Positions 24,492 to 35,100 of a stretch of DNA of 64,000 bases are shown here, piece after piece; position 1 is the stretch's first letter, and every line of letters begins with the position of its first letter. The DNA is taken from positions 253,693-317,692 of the forward strand of contig NZ_JAPJDL010000007.1 of assembly GCF_026242055.1 (NCBI RefSeq). The letters run 5' to 3'. Under the pieces are notes generated by a model. That model was not told the DNA's origin. It was given only the letters and a program-made list of their open reading frames with translations, and did not search any database. The position numbers and the translations under genes are program-made. Source of the DNA: Lentzea sp. NEAU-D7 (GTDB taxonomy: Bacteria; Actinomycetota; Actinomycetes; Mycobacteriales; Pseudonocardiaceae).

Positions 24492-25769
24492 TCAGTAGGG
24501 CCGTTTTGCTGCATTCATGGCCGAAACGAGCATGGGACGCACTTTCGGCCAATGCACGTCCTTCTGGCAGGAGAACGGCGGCAGGAAGCCGCCGCACCTG
24601 CCGGAGCCGGCGCCGATCTCCCACACGAAGCTCGGCACGCCCAGGTCGTCGTACACCCAGTCGTCGGTGGCGCCGGAGGCGTTGTAGAGCACCTCGCCCG
24701 GCTGACCGGCCGTGTAGCCGGACAGCGCGGCCATGTCGTTCGCGATCCTGCGCAGGGCGGCGTCGTTGCCCGTCTTCTGCGTGCTCCACCCCCACGGGAA
24801 GAGCACGTAGTTGCCGTAGCTGTGCATGGAGATCACGGCGCCGGTCGTGTCGGCGGAGGCGGCCGCGGTGTCACCCGGTGCGCGGGTGTCGCGGTAGAGC
24901 TTGCGCCACAACGACTCCAGTGCCTGCACCTCCACCTCGGAGTCGGCGCGCGAGCCGCGGTAGGTCTCGCTGCACTTGTTCGTGGACGAGCCGACCTCGC
25001 CCCAGTGCGAGCCCGCGTTGCGGTTGAGGTCGACGCCGCGCGGTCCGGAGGTGCACGTGCCGTTGGCGTTCTTGCGCTGCAGCACGGGCGAGTCGCCGCC
25101 GGACTCGACGATCTCGACGCCGTCCGGGTTGGCGATCGGGACGACCCAGATCTCCAGGTCGTCGAGCATCGCCGTGAGGTCGGAGCCGACCAGGTCGTCG
25201 ACGAACCGCCACGCCATGTCGCCGGTGGTGATCTCGCGGGCGTGCAGCTGGCCCATCACGAACAGGCGTGGTTTCGGCGCGGCGGGCGTCAACGCGCAGT
25301 CGCCCGGGCTCTTGCGGGTGATGCAGACGGCTTTCAGGTCGTACCCGCCGGCGCCCTGGGTCTTGCGCCAGGAGTCGCCGTAGTCGACGACTGTCGCGAG
25401 ATCGGGGTGGGCGCGGGCGACCTCGTCGAGGTGGGCGAGGTGCGCGGTGATCGTCCGGTACCCGCCGTAGTAGGTCGTGCTTCCGAGCGAGCGCGGCTCA
25501 CGCTGGGACGGGGGCATCACCGTCTCGACGGTGGACCGGTAGCCGTCGGAGCGGAGCTCCTGCGCGGTCCGAGAGTCGCCGACGACGAACAGGTCGGCGC
25601 CGTCGCGCTGTTCCAGCACGTCGTAACCCAGGCCCAGCAACCGTTGCGCGGAGTCGCCCACCGGCGCGGGCACGCGCAGCACGTATGTCGCTTGTGGACC
25701 TTCCGCTGGTGCCGGCGCGGGGCTGAGGAGGAGGGCGAGGCAGGCGAGCAGGGCGACGGCGGTCCGCAT
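24492..25769 (-). CDS. Secreted M14 zinc carboxypeptidase
   Basis: The 425-aa protein has a signal peptide (about 1-22), an N-terminal prodomain-like stretch and an M14 carboxypeptidase domain. Zinc ligands are in GQLHAREIT (HxxE) and SMHSYGN; the catalytic Glu is in SFVWEIG near the end. DLNRNAGSHWG is the substrate-binding Asn-Arg motif. It removes C-terminal residues from peptides outside the cell. It is followed on the same strand by the broken and the intact serine hydrolase, giving a small exported-hydrolase group. Confidence 0.92.
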   Translation of the reverse strand: MRTAVALLACLALLLSPAPAPAEGPQATYVLRVPAPVGDSAQRLLGLGYDVLEQRDGADLFVVGDSRTAQELRSDGYRSTVETVMPPSQREPRSLGSTTYYGGYRTITAHLAHLDEVARAHPDLATVVDYGDSWRKTQGAGGYDLKAVCITRKSPGDCALTPAAPKPRLFVMGQLHAREITTGDMAWRFVDDLVGSDLTAMLDDLEIWVVPIANPDGVEIVESGGDSPVLQRKNANGTCTSGPRGVDLNRNAGSHWGEVGSSTNKCSETYRGSRADSEVEVQALESLWRKLYRDTRAPGDTAAASADTTGAVISMHSYGNYVLFPWGWSTQKTGNDAALRRIANDMAALSGYTAGQPGEVLYNASGATDDWVYDDLGVPSFVWEIGAGSGRCGGFLPPFSCQKDVHWPKVRPMLVSAMNAAKRPY

Positions 25770-25879
25770 GATGGATGATCATCGGCCGTCCGGCCGATCG
25801 CCGCCACTCCGTTCGACCGACCGGATGATTACCGTCCGGTTCTTGGGACGCGGGCGGCAGCCGTTTGGCGCGGTGTGAC

Positions 25880-25895
25880 GAAAATCAATATCATT
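25880..25895 (+). promoter_or_regulatory. Zur-like box before the 36-aa peptide gene
   Basis: GAAAATCAATATCATT matches 14 of 16 positions of the actinobacterial Zur-type sequence GAAAATCATTTTCATT. It is an AT-rich island in GC-rich DNA and lies 48 bp before the short gene at 25943. I recalled the consensus from memory and did no motif search. Confidence 0.4.
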
Positions 25896-25942
25896 CCGCT
25901 TGGCAACGCCACAGTTGTTGTGAGGAAAGGGGAGCGCAGGGC

Positions 25943-26053
25943 ATGGACCACCTTTACAACGACGGTACCGCCGAGTTCTCCTTCCCCTGGCGCGGTTCTC
26001 CCGCGGACGACGACGAAGGGCTGGAGCCGACCGTCGTGCGCAGCGTGGACTGA
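25943..26053 (+). CDS. 36-aa acidic peptide, unknown function
   Basis: ATG 25943 follows GGGGAGCGCAGGG. The peptide begins MDHLYNDGTAEFSFPWRG and ends acidic (ADDDEGLEP, then VVRSVD). It has no cysteine and no signal sequence. The stop lies 6 bp from the convergent recD2 stop. Codons are actinobacterial. Good ribosome binding and a possible Zur box support a real gene. It could be a metal-responsive small protein or a modified-peptide precursor; no modifying enzyme is near. Confidence 0.45.
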   Translation: MDHLYNDGTAEFSFPWRGSPADDDEGLEPTVVRSVD

Positions 26054-26059
26054 CGAAAC

Positions 26060-28231
26060 TCAGAGCGTCTGCGAGGTCCTGAGCCGGTGCGCCAGCGCCG
26101 TGTGGCGGCGGCCCGCGCCGACCGTGCGGACGGCCTGGCCGATGGCCCTCTTGCTGCCCACGAGCACGACGAGCTTCTTCGCGCGCGTGACGGCGGTGTA
26201 GAGCAGGTTCCGTTGCAGCATCATCCACGCGCTGGTCGTGATCGGGATGACCACGCACGGGTACTCGCTGCCCTGTGAGCGGTGGATGGTCATGGCGTAG
26301 GCGTGGCTGAGCTCGTCCAGCTCGGAGAACTCGTAGTCGACCTCCTCGTCCTCGTCGGTGCGGATCGTCAGCTTCTGCTCGACCGGGTCGAGCGCGATGA
26401 CGACGCCCAGGGTGCCGTTGAAGACGCCGTTGCGGCCCTTGTCGTAGTTGTTGCGGATCTGGGTGACCTTGTCGCCGAGCTTGAACACCCTGCCGCCGAA
26501 GCGCTTCTCCGGCAGGTTGTCGCGGGAGGGCGTGAGGGCTTCCTGCAGGACGGTGTTGAGCGCGCCGGCGCCGGCCGGGCCGCGGTGCATCGGAGCGAGG
26601 ACCTGGATGTCCTTGCGCGGGTCGAGGCGGAACTTGCGCGGGATGCGGTTCGCGACGACGTCGACGGTCAGCGTCGCCGCGTCCTCGGCCTCGTCGGCGC
26701 TGAAGAGGAAGAAGTCCGGCAGCCCCTGGACGACCGGGTAGTCGCCGCTGTTGATGCGGTGGGCGTTCGTGACCACACCGGACTCCTGGGCCTGGCGGAA
26801 GATGTGCGTCAGGCGGACGTTCGGGATCGGGCTCCCCTGCGCCAGCACGTCCCTGAGCACCTCCCCCGCGCCGACGGACGGCAGCTGGTCGACGTCGCCG
26901 ACCAGGAGCAGGTGCGCGCCGGGCGGGACGGCCTTCACGAGCTTGTTGGCCAGCAGCAGGTCGAGCATCGAGGCCTCGTCGACGACCACCAGGTCGGCGT
27001 CGAGCGGGTGGTCGCGGTCGTACGCCGCGTCGCCGCCGGGCTTGAGCTCGAGCAGGCGGTGGACGGTGCGCGCCTCGTGGCCGGTCAGCTCGGTGAGGCG
27101 TTTCGCGGCGCGTCCGGTGGGGGCGGCCAGGACGATCTTGGCGCGTTTCGCCTGGGCCAGGCGGACGATCGAGCGGACCGTGAAGCTCTTGCCGCAGCCG
27201 GGGCCACCGGTCAGCACCGCGACCTTCTGCGTCAGGGCCAGCTTGACCGCCGCCGCCTGGTGCTCCTCGAGGTCGGTGCCGAGCCAGGCGAGGGCCTTGT
27301 CCCAGTCGACGGTGGCGAAGGCGGGCATGCGGTCGGTGTCCGCGTGCAGCAGCCGTTTGAGCTGCGCCGCCATCGAGATCTCGGCGCGGTGGAACGGCAC
27401 CAGGTAGACGGCGATCTCGTCGTCCGGGAGCTCCTCGCGGACCACGCCCTCCTCCTCGACGAGCTCCGCCAGGCAGTCGATGACCAGGCCGGTGTCGACC
27501 TGGAGGATCTTGATGGCGTCCGCGATGAGGGCCTGTTCGGGCAGGTAGCAGTTGCCGTCGGTGGTGGCCTCGGAGAGCGTGAACTGCAGGCCGGCCTTGA
27601 CGCGCTGCGGGCTGTCGTGCGGGATGCCGACGGCCTTCGCGATCACGTCGGCGGTCTTGAAGCCGATCCCCCAGACGTCGTTCGCCAGCCGGTACGGCTC
27701 CTCCCGGACGACTTCGATGGCCTTGTCCCCGTACTGCTTGTAGACGCGGACGGCGAGGCTCGTGGAGACGCCGACGCCCTGCAGGAAGACCATGACCTCC
27801 TTGATGGCCTTCTGCTCCTCCCAGGCGTCCGCGATGAGCTTGGTGCGCTTCGGGCCGAGCTTCGGGACCTCGATGAGGCGTTCCGGGGAGTGCTCGATGA
27901 CGTCCAGGGCGTCCACGCCGAAGTGGGTGACGATCTTGTCCGCGAGCACCGGGCCGATGCCCTTGATCAGGCCGGAGCCGAGGTAGCGGCGGATGCCCTG
28001 GATGGTCGCGGGCAGGACCGTCGTGTAGTCGTCGACGTGGAACTGCTTGCCGTACTGCGGGTGCGAGCCCCAGGTGCCCCGCATGCGGATCGACTCACCG
28101 GGCTGCGCGCCGAGCAGCGCGCCGACGACCGTGACCAGGTCACCGCGCCCGGTGTCCACCTTGGCGACGGTGTAGCCGTTGTCCTCGTTGGCGTAGGTGA
28201 TCCTCTCCAGGACCGCTTCGAGGACGTTCAT
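26060..28231 (-). CDS. recD2: RecD2-type ATP-dependent DNA helicase
   Basis: The 723-aa protein is a 5'-3' SF1B helicase of the RecD2/TraA-like group that works without RecBC. The N-terminal OB and helix-hairpin-helix region (GIRRYLGSGLIKGIGPVLADK and later HhH repeats) is followed by Walker A GGPGCGKS at about 342, VVDEASMLD (Walker B), GDVDQLPSVG and the C-terminal motifs YAMTIHRSQGSEYP and YTAVTRAK. Length is typical. It is probably a DNA repair enzyme. The start ATG 28231 faces the divergent two-component system. Confidence 0.93.
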   Translation of the reverse strand: MNVLEAVLERITYANEDNGYTVAKVDTGRGDLVTVVGALLGAQPGESIRMRGTWGSHPQYGKQFHVDDYTTVLPATIQGIRRYLGSGLIKGIGPVLADKIVTHFGVDALDVIEHSPERLIEVPKLGPKRTKLIADAWEEQKAIKEVMVFLQGVGVSTSLAVRVYKQYGDKAIEVVREEPYRLANDVWGIGFKTADVIAKAVGIPHDSPQRVKAGLQFTLSEATTDGNCYLPEQALIADAIKILQVDTGLVIDCLAELVEEEGVVREELPDDEIAVYLVPFHRAEISMAAQLKRLLHADTDRMPAFATVDWDKALAWLGTDLEEHQAAAVKLALTQKVAVLTGGPGCGKSFTVRSIVRLAQAKRAKIVLAAPTGRAAKRLTELTGHEARTVHRLLELKPGGDAAYDRDHPLDADLVVVDEASMLDLLLANKLVKAVPPGAHLLLVGDVDQLPSVGAGEVLRDVLAQGSPIPNVRLTHIFRQAQESGVVTNAHRINSGDYPVVQGLPDFFLFSADEAEDAATLTVDVVANRIPRKFRLDPRKDIQVLAPMHRGPAGAGALNTVLQEALTPSRDNLPEKRFGGRVFKLGDKVTQIRNNYDKGRNGVFNGTLGVVIALDPVEQKLTIRTDEDEEVDYEFSELDELSHAYAMTIHRSQGSEYPCVVIPITTSAWMMLQRNLLYTAVTRAKKLVVLVGSKRAIGQAVRTVGAGRRHTALAHRLRTSQTL

Positions 28232-28312
28232 GCCGAGAACCTACAAGCTTCTGCACACGATCTTCACAACTTGTCCCGGCGTCCTCCACGACATACCCAT
28301 AAAGTCGCCGTC

Positions 28313-29002
28313 ATGACAGGTCAGCGCAGGGTGCTCGTCGTGGAGGACGACATCACGATCGCCGAGTCCGTGGCCGCGCGGCTGCGCGCCGAGGGGTTCG
28401 TCGTGTCGGTGGCCCACGACGGGCCCTCCGGGGTCGCCCAGGCGGCCGCGTTCCTCCCTGACCTGGTCGTTCTCGACGTGATGCTGCCGGGGTTCGACGG
28501 GCTCGAGGTGTGCCGGCGGATCCAGGCGTCGCGGTCGGTCCCGGTGCTGATGCTGACCGCGCGGGGGGACGAGACCGACCTGCTGGTCGGGCTCGCCGTG
28601 GGGGCGGACGACTACCTGACGAAGCCGTTCTCGATGCGCGAACTGGCGGCACGCGTGCACGTGCTGCTGCGGCGGGTGTCGCGGGCGGCGTCGACGCAGT
28701 CGATGGAGCTGGGCGACCTGGTGATCGACCTGGCCTCGCGGCGGGTGTCGCGGTCCGGCGTCGAGGCGCACCTGACGCCGACCGAGTACGACCTGCTGGT
28801 GTTCCTGGCCGAGCGGCCGTCCGCCGTGCAGGCCAGGGAGCGGTTGCTGGCGGAGGCGTGCGGGTGGCACGAGGGGGCGTCGTCGCGGACGGTCGACAGC
28901 CACGTGAAGGCGCTGCGGCGCAAGCTCGGGGCCGACCTGATCCGGACCGTGCACGGAGTGGGGTACGCGCTGGAGGTCCCCGCCAAGAAGGTGTCTTCGT
29001 GA
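28313..29002 (+). CDS. OmpR/PhoB-family response regulator
   Basis: The 229-aa protein has a receiver (VVEDD near residue 10, phosphoacceptor Asp in VVLDVMLPG, LTA, and Lys in YLTKPF) and an OmpR winged helix (LTPTEYDLLVFLAERP, then VDSHVKALRRKLG). ATG 28313 starts 81 bp from the divergent recD2 start. Its stop overlaps the kinase start (GTGA), so regulator and kinase are coupled. The stimulus is unknown. Confidence 0.94.
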   Translation: MTGQRRVLVVEDDITIAESVAARLRAEGFVVSVAHDGPSGVAQAAAFLPDLVVLDVMLPGFDGLEVCRRIQASRSVPVLMLTARGDETDLLVGLAVGADDYLTKPFSMRELAARVHVLLRRVSRAASTQSMELGDLVIDLASRRVSRSGVEAHLTPTEYDLLVFLAERPSAVQARERLLAEACGWHEGASSRTVDSHVKALRRKLGADLIRTVHGVGYALEVPAKKVSS

Positions 29003-29997
29003 GGCGGTTGCTGGAACTGCTCGACATGCTGCCGCGTCCGCTGGACTCGGTGCGGTCGATCAAGCTCAAGCTCGGCATCGTGATCGTGGTGTCCGGGTGC
29101 GTCTCGTTCGCCTACTTCCGTTACGTGACCGGGTGGTTGCCGCCTCGCACGACGCTCATCGCCCTGGTGCTGGGGCTGCTGACCTCGCAGTTGCTGGCAC
29201 ACGGCATGACCTCGCCGTTGCGGGAGATGACCTCTGCCGCGCGGTCGATGGCGTCCGGGGACTACTCGCGGTCGGTCCGGGCCACCTCGTCCGACGAGGT
29301 CGGGCAGCTGGCCGAGGCGTTCACGGTGATGGCCGCCGACCTCGCCGCCGCGGACCAGCAGCGGCGGGAGCTGATCGCGAACGTCTCGCACGAGCTGCGG
29401 ACCCCGATCTCGGCGTTGCAGGCCGTGCTGGAGAACGTGGTCGACGGGGTGGCGGTGGCGGACGCGGCGACCATGCGGACCGCCTTGGCGCAGACCGAGC
29501 GGCTCGGGCGGCTGGTCACGGAGCTGCTGGACCTGTCGAAGATCGACGCCGGCGTGCTGTCGCTGAACCGCGAGACGCTGTCCGTCTCATCGCTGGTCGC
29601 GGACGTGGTGGCGGAGGCCGCGGTGGCCGCGCCGTCGGCCTCGTTCTCGATCGACGTGGCCGGGGACCTGACCGTTCTCGCCGACGGGGAGCGGTTGCAC
29701 CAGGTGCTGGTGAACCTGGTGGACAACGCCGCCCGGCACGGACCCACCGGGGGGTTGGTGTCCGTGACCGGGTACTCGTCGGCTTCGTGCGTGGTGCTGG
29801 AGGTCCGGGACGAGGGGCCGGGCATCGCGCCGGCCGACCGCTCGCGGATCTTCGAGAGGTTCACCCGAGGGGAGAGGGCGGGCGGTGGCGGGACCGGGCT
29901 CGGGCTCGCCATCGCCCGGTGGGTGGTGGACCTGCACGGCGGGACGATCGCCGTGGTGGATCCCGGGTCGTGCATCCGGGTGACCTTGCCCCGCTGA
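28999..29997 (+). CDS. Two-component sensor histidine kinase
   Basis: The 332-aa protein has two membrane helices near the N-terminus (about 22-65) with almost no extracellular loop, then HAMP (SPLREMTSAARSMASGDYS), HisKA with SHELRTP, and HATPase_c with the N box LVNLVDNAARHG and G boxes DEGPGI and GTGLGLAIA. The tiny external part suggests that it senses the membrane or an intramembrane partner. GTG 28999 overlaps the upstream stop. Confidence 0.94.
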   Translation: MRRLLELLDMLPRPLDSVRSIKLKLGIVIVVSGCVSFAYFRYVTGWLPPRTTLIALVLGLLTSQLLAHGMTSPLREMTSAARSMASGDYSRSVRATSSDEVGQLAEAFTVMAADLAAADQQRRELIANVSHELRTPISALQAVLENVVDGVAVADAATMRTALAQTERLGRLVTELLDLSKIDAGVLSLNRETLSVSSLVADVVAEAAVAAPSASFSIDVAGDLTVLADGERLHQVLVNLVDNAARHGPTGGLVSVTGYSSASCVVLEVRDEGPGIAPADRSRIFERFTRGERAGGGGTGLGLAIARWVVDLHGGTIAVVDPGSCIRVTLPR

Positions 29998-30080
29998 CTT
30001 CTGGCTGACCTTGTTCGTCCGCACCCGCGATCGCCGGTGCGGCGGTGAAGCGCGCCCGTTCTCGGGCTTGGGAGAGAGAC

Positions 30081-32174
30081 ATGACTGACTCGACGCCTTC
30101 GGCTGACTCGTCTGAGACGCCCGAGGAGAAGGCCGCCGCGCGGCGGAGGTACCGGCACTTCCGGAAGGTCGGGTATCGGCCGGTGTCCGGAGAGGGGGAG
30201 TCGGCGGGCGCTGGGGGCTCGCCGAAGCCCGCGGAGGGTGAGGGCGTCGGCGAACGCGCTGACGAGGCCGTCGGCGAACGCGCTCGTGAAGATGTCGGTG
30301 AGCGCGCTCGTGAGGATGTCGGTGAGCACGCCAGCGAACACGCTGGTGAGGACGCTGGCAAACGCGCTGGCAAGCGCGCTGGCGAAGCCGGGGCAGGCTC
30401 GCGCAGGGGTACCCCCGAGCCGGGAACCCCTGCGACTCAACCTACTCGGAGGGTCCGACAAGATCAGTCGGCGAAGGTGGAGGCGAAGGCGAAGCCCGCC
30501 GAGGCCGCTGAAGCTCCCGAGTCCACCGAGTCCACCGAGTCCACCGAGGCCGCTGAAGCCCGCGAGGCCTCCGAGAGCCAGACGCGCCCCGAGAAGAAGC
30601 ACGCCGCGGTCGAGGACAAGCCCAAGCCCGTAGAGGTGCCCTCGCCTGCTCCAGTCGTCACCGCCACCCTGCCCCCACCGTCCCCGTGGCAGGGCCCGCC
30701 CCGCTACCCCGCCCCAGCGGGCGCCATGACCGCCCCGGGGGTGCCGTTCATGCCCTGGTGGCGGCCACCCACGACCGGCGCGCCCGGCAAAGCCCTGGTC
30801 GCGGGCCTGGCCGCGGGTCTGGGCGGGGCGTTCCTCGCCGTGCCGAACAACGGCATCGGCTGGTTCCTGGCGGGACTCGTCGGTGTCGGCGGCGTGCTGT
30901 TCTACGCGGGTCGGCCGACCGTCGAGCGGGCGTTGTGGCTGGCGGGCGCGCTGGCGTTCCTCGCCATGGGCTTCCTGCGGGCCGCGGAGTGGGTGTTCCC
31001 GCTGTCGCTGATGGCGTCGATGTTGTGCGGTTCGATCGCGATGGCGGGCGGGAAGACCGTGCGGGGGCTCGTGTTCGGCGCCGTGGGTGTCGGGCTGGGT
31101 GGGCTCCGGGCCATTCCCTGGGTCGCCAAGGGGTTCCGCAGGCGGGGGCCGATCGGGGTGCGGCCGTTCATCTCCGTCGGTGTGGCGCTCGTGTTGCTGG
31201 TGGTCTTCGGGTCGCTGCTGGCCGGGGCGGACAAGGGGTTCAGCGACTTCCTCGAAGGTCTGGTGCCGGAGCTCGAACTCGGCACGTACGTGCAGAAGGT
31301 CTTCTACGGGGTCGTCGCGGCGCTTGGCGCTTTGGGCGCCTGTTACCTGGTGGCGGCGCCGCCGGAGATCGACGAGGACGCCGAGGTCAAGCCGGGGTCG
31401 TTGCGGCTCAAGGACTACGGGCTGCCCGTCGGCGTGCTCGTGTTGCTGTTCACCGGGTTCGTGGGGACGCAGCTCGCGGTTCTGTTCGGTGGCGAGGCCT
31501 ACGTGATGAAGACGGCGGGCGTGACGTTCGCCGAGTACGCGCGGACCGGGTTCTGGCAGCTGCTGTGGGTCGCCGTCCTCACGCTCGGCGTGATCGCCGG
31601 CGTCGCGCGGTTCGCCGTGAAGAAGACGAAGCAGGAACAGTTGTGGCTGCGGGTGTTGCTCGGTTCGCTCGCTGTTCTCACGCTCGTCATCGTGGCGAGT
31701 GCCTTGAGCCGCATGTGGTTCTACCAGCAGGCGTACGGGTGGACGGTGCTGCGGCTGCTCGTCGCGTCGTGCGAGGTGTGGCTGGCGGTCGTGTACCTGA
31801 TGGTGATCGCGAGCGGGATCTCGTTGCGCGCCAACTGGTTGCCCAAGGCGATCGTGGCCACCGGTGCCGCGTTCTTCCTCGCGGTGGTGACGATGAACCC
31901 CGAACGGGTGGTCGCCGACTACAACGTGTCGCGGTTCGAGGCGACGAAGAAGATCGACACGTACTACCTGTCGCAGTTGTCGGAGGACGCGGTGCCCGCG
32001 CTGGTCAGGTTGCCGGCACATGAACGCTCGTGTGCCTTGCGGTGGATGAAGAACCGCACCGTCGAGCAGGACTGGCGGGAGTGGAACCTCGCGCGCCACA
32101 ACGCGAAATCATCACTCGAAGGTGTTGCGGTGACTGAGGTCACCTGTGAGGGTGCGTACTCAGGAGAGAGGTAG
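30081..32174 (+). CDS. DUF4153-family membrane protein with charged repeat N-terminus
   Basis: The protein is 697 aa from ATG 30081, which follows GGGAGAGAG. The first 210 residues are soluble and low in complexity, with 8-residue and 4-residue repeats and Pro-rich stretches. From about 215 onward there are some 11-12 membrane helices. RLKDYGLPVGVLVLLF, TFAEYARTGFWQLL and the later ALRWM segment are typical of DUF4153/DUF4173 proteins. Function of the family is unknown. The upstream two-component system lies 83 bp away and might regulate it. Confidence 0.8.
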   Translation: MTDSTPSADSSETPEEKAAARRRYRHFRKVGYRPVSGEGESAGAGGSPKPAEGEGVGERADEAVGERAREDVGERAREDVGEHASEHAGEDAGKRAGKRAGEAGAGSRRGTPEPGTPATQPTRRVRQDQSAKVEAKAKPAEAAEAPESTESTESTEAAEAREASESQTRPEKKHAAVEDKPKPVEVPSPAPVVTATLPPPSPWQGPPRYPAPAGAMTAPGVPFMPWWRPPTTGAPGKALVAGLAAGLGGAFLAVPNNGIGWFLAGLVGVGGVLFYAGRPTVERALWLAGALAFLAMGFLRAAEWVFPLSLMASMLCGSIAMAGGKTVRGLVFGAVGVGLGGLRAIPWVAKGFRRRGPIGVRPFISVGVALVLLVVFGSLLAGADKGFSDFLEGLVPELELGTYVQKVFYGVVAALGALGACYLVAAPPEIDEDAEVKPGSLRLKDYGLPVGVLVLLFTGFVGTQLAVLFGGEAYVMKTAGVTFAEYARTGFWQLLWVAVLTLGVIAGVARFAVKKTKQEQLWLRVLLGSLAVLTLVIVASALSRMWFYQQAYGWTVLRLLVASCEVWLAVVYLMVIASGISLRANWLPKAIVATGAAFFLAVVTMNPERVVADYNVSRFEATKKIDTYYLSQLSEDAVPALVRLPAHERSCALRWMKNRTVEQDWREWNLARHNAKSSLEGVAVTEVTCEGAYSGER
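30246..30392 (+). repeat. In-frame 24-bp and 12-bp repeats in the DUF4153 gene
   Basis: Four 24-bp units encode VGERADEA, VGERARED, VGERARED and VGEHASEH. They are followed by 12-bp units encoding AGED, AGKR, AGKR and AGEA. The result is a helical charged rod. Further on, GAGTCCACC is repeated three times (30519-30545 region). Slippage-prone length variation is likely. Confidence 0.7.
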
Positions 32175-32196
32175 TCCGTTACGTGGCTGTAAAGTT

Positions 32197-35100
32197 GTGC
32201 AGCTACCGGTTGCCGAGAGGGTGAGAAGTGACGCTGACGTGACGATCGCGGCTGAACCCGTTGTCCTTCGATCGATGTTCACCGCAGGCGAGGCGCCTCC
32301 ACCGCGCACCCTCCTGGACATCCTGCGCGCGAGTGCCGACGAGCACCCGGACGCGCTGGCCGTCGACGACGGCACCACCGCGCTGACGTACCGCGCACTG
32401 ATCACGGAAGTACTGGAGCTCAAGGAAAAGCTCGCCGCCGAAGGCATCGGGGTCGGCGACCGGGTCGGCGTTCGCGTGCCGTCCGGCACCGCCGACCTCT
32501 ACGTCTCGATCCTGGCGACCCTCGCGGCCGGCGCGGCCTACGTGCCGGTCGACTTCGAGGACCCGGACGAGCGCGCCGAGCTCGTTTTCGGTGAGGCGCA
32601 AGTGGGTGCGGTGCTCGGCGAGGGCCGTTCCCTCACGCGGCACGGCACCACGCTCGGCATGCCCGGCGAGCCGGGTCTGGACAACGACGCGTGGATCATC
32701 TTCACGTCCGGTTCGACCGGCAAGCCCAAGGGCGTCGCGGTGACGCACCGCAACGCCGCCGCGTTCGTGGACGCCGAGGCGCGCCTGTTCCTGCGGGACG
32801 AGCCGATCGGGCCGGACGACCGCGTGCTGGCGGGGCTCTCCGTCGCGTTCGACGCCTCCTGCGAGGAGATGTGGCTCGCGTGGCGCCACGGCGCCTGCCT
32901 GGTGCCCGCGCCGCGCTCGCTGGTGCGCACGGGCATGGACCTGGGCCCGTGGCTGGTCGAACAGGAGATCACCGTCGTCTCCACGGTGCCGACGCTGGCC
33001 GCGCTGTGGCCCGTCGAGGCGCTGGACGACGTCCGCCTGCTGATCTTCGGCGGTGAGGCCTGCCCGCCCGAGCTGGCCGAACGGCTCGCCGTCGACGGCC
33101 GCGAGGTCTGGAACACCTACGGGCCGACGGAAGCGACCGTCGTGGCCTGCGCCGCGCAGATGACCGGCACCGGTCCCGTGCGCATCGGCCTGCCGCTGGA
33201 CGGCTGGGAGCTCGTCGTCGTCGACGCGGCCGGCGAGGTCGTGCCGATGGGCGAGTCCGGTGAGCTGGTGATCGGCGGCGTCGGCCTGGCGCGCTACCTC
33301 GACGTCGAGAAGGACGCGCAGAAGTACGCGCCGCTGCCCTCGATGGGCTGGGACCGCGCGTACCGCAGCGGTGACATGGTCCGCGCGGAGCCGGAAGGCC
33401 TCGTCTTCCTCGGCCGCGCGGACGAGCAGATCAAGCTCGGCGGCCGCCGCATCGAGCTCGGCGAGGTCGACGCGGCGCTGGCGGCGCTGCCCGGCATCGC
33501 CGGTGCCGCCGCCGCCGTGCGCACGACGCGGGGCGGCAACCAGATCCTCGTCGGCTACGTGGTGACCGACGGCGAGTTCGACCAGGACGCGGCCGTCGAA
33601 CAGCTGCGCGCGGAGCTGCCCGCGGCTCTCGTCCCGCTGATCGCCGTGGTCGAGACGCTGCCGACGCGCACGTCCGGCAAGGTCGACCGCGCCGCGCTGC
33701 CGTGGCCGCTCGAGTCGATGGACACCGCCGGAGTGGTGTTCTCCGGGGTCGAGGGCTGGCTCGCGGAGCAGTGGGCCGCGGTGCTCGGTTCCGGGCCCGC
33801 TTCCGAGGGCGCGAACTTCTTCGCGTCCGGCGGCAGCTCGCTCGGTGCCGCGCAGCTGGTCTCGATGGTCCGCACGCGGTACCCGAGCACGTCGGTGTCG
33901 GACATCTACCAGAACCCGACGCTGTACAAGCTGGCTCGCCGGCTGGAGTCCTACGGCGAGGCCGCGGAGGTGCACGAGGTCACCCCGACGCCCCGCTGGA
34001 CCGGCGTCGTCCAGACGCTGCTGATGGTCCCGCTGCTCACGATCGCCGGTGCCCGCTGGGTCGTCGCGCTGACGGCCCTGTCGAACGTGCTGGGCTGGAC
34101 GTCCGTGTCGTGGTGGTGGGTGGCCGCGGGCTTCGCGGTCTTCCTCAGCCCCGCCGGACGCCTCGCGATCTCCGCCGGTGGCGCCCGCCTGCTGCTGCGC
34201 GGGGTGAAGCCCGGCGAGTACCCGCGCGGCGGTTCCGTCCACCTGCGGCTGTGGACCGCCGAGATGCTGGCGCAGATGTCGCGCGCCACCGAGCTCTCCG
34301 GTTCGTGGGTCACGCACTACGCGCGAGCGCTGGGCGCGAAGATCGGCCCCGGCGTCGACCTGCACTCGCTGCCGCCGGTCACGGGCATGCTCAAGGTCGG
34401 GCGCGGCGCCGCCGTCGAACCCGAGGTCGACCTGTCCGGCTGGTGGCTCGACGGCGACCGGCTGCGCATCGGACGCATCCGGATCGGCGCGGGCGCGACC
34501 GTCGGTGCGCGCAGCACGCTGTTCCCCGGCGCGCGGATCGGCAAGAAGGCCGAGGTGGCGCCCGGTTCGGGTGTCGTCAGGTCCGTGCCGACCGGCCAGC
34601 GCTGGTCCGGTGTGCCCGCCACCCGCGAGGGCAAGGCGGCGCGGTCGTTCCCGTCGCGCCGTCCGGAGCGGTCGCGCTTCTGGAACCTCATGTACGGCGT
34701 CTCGTCCGGCCTGCTGGCCGCCCTGCCGCTGCTGGCGGCGGCTCCGGCCCTGCTCTACGTGCTGCGGCAGCCGGTCACGCTGACGTCGGCGCTGTGGGAC
34801 GTTCCCGTCGCCTCGGCGATCTGGTTCGGCACCTACGCGCTGCTGATCCTGGTGTCGGTCCGGCTGCTGGGCATCGGCATGCGCGAGGGCCACTACCCCG
34901 TGCACAGCCGTGCCGCGTGGGCGGCGTGGACGACCGAGCGCTTGATGAACAACGCGCGCTCGGCCCTGTTCCCGCTGTACGCGTCGCTGTTCACGCCGGT
35001 GTGGCTGCGGCTGCTCGGCATGAAGGTCGGCCGCCACGTGGAGGCCTCGACCGTCGTCGCGCTGCCGAAGATGACCCGCGTGGGCGACGGCGCGTTCCTG

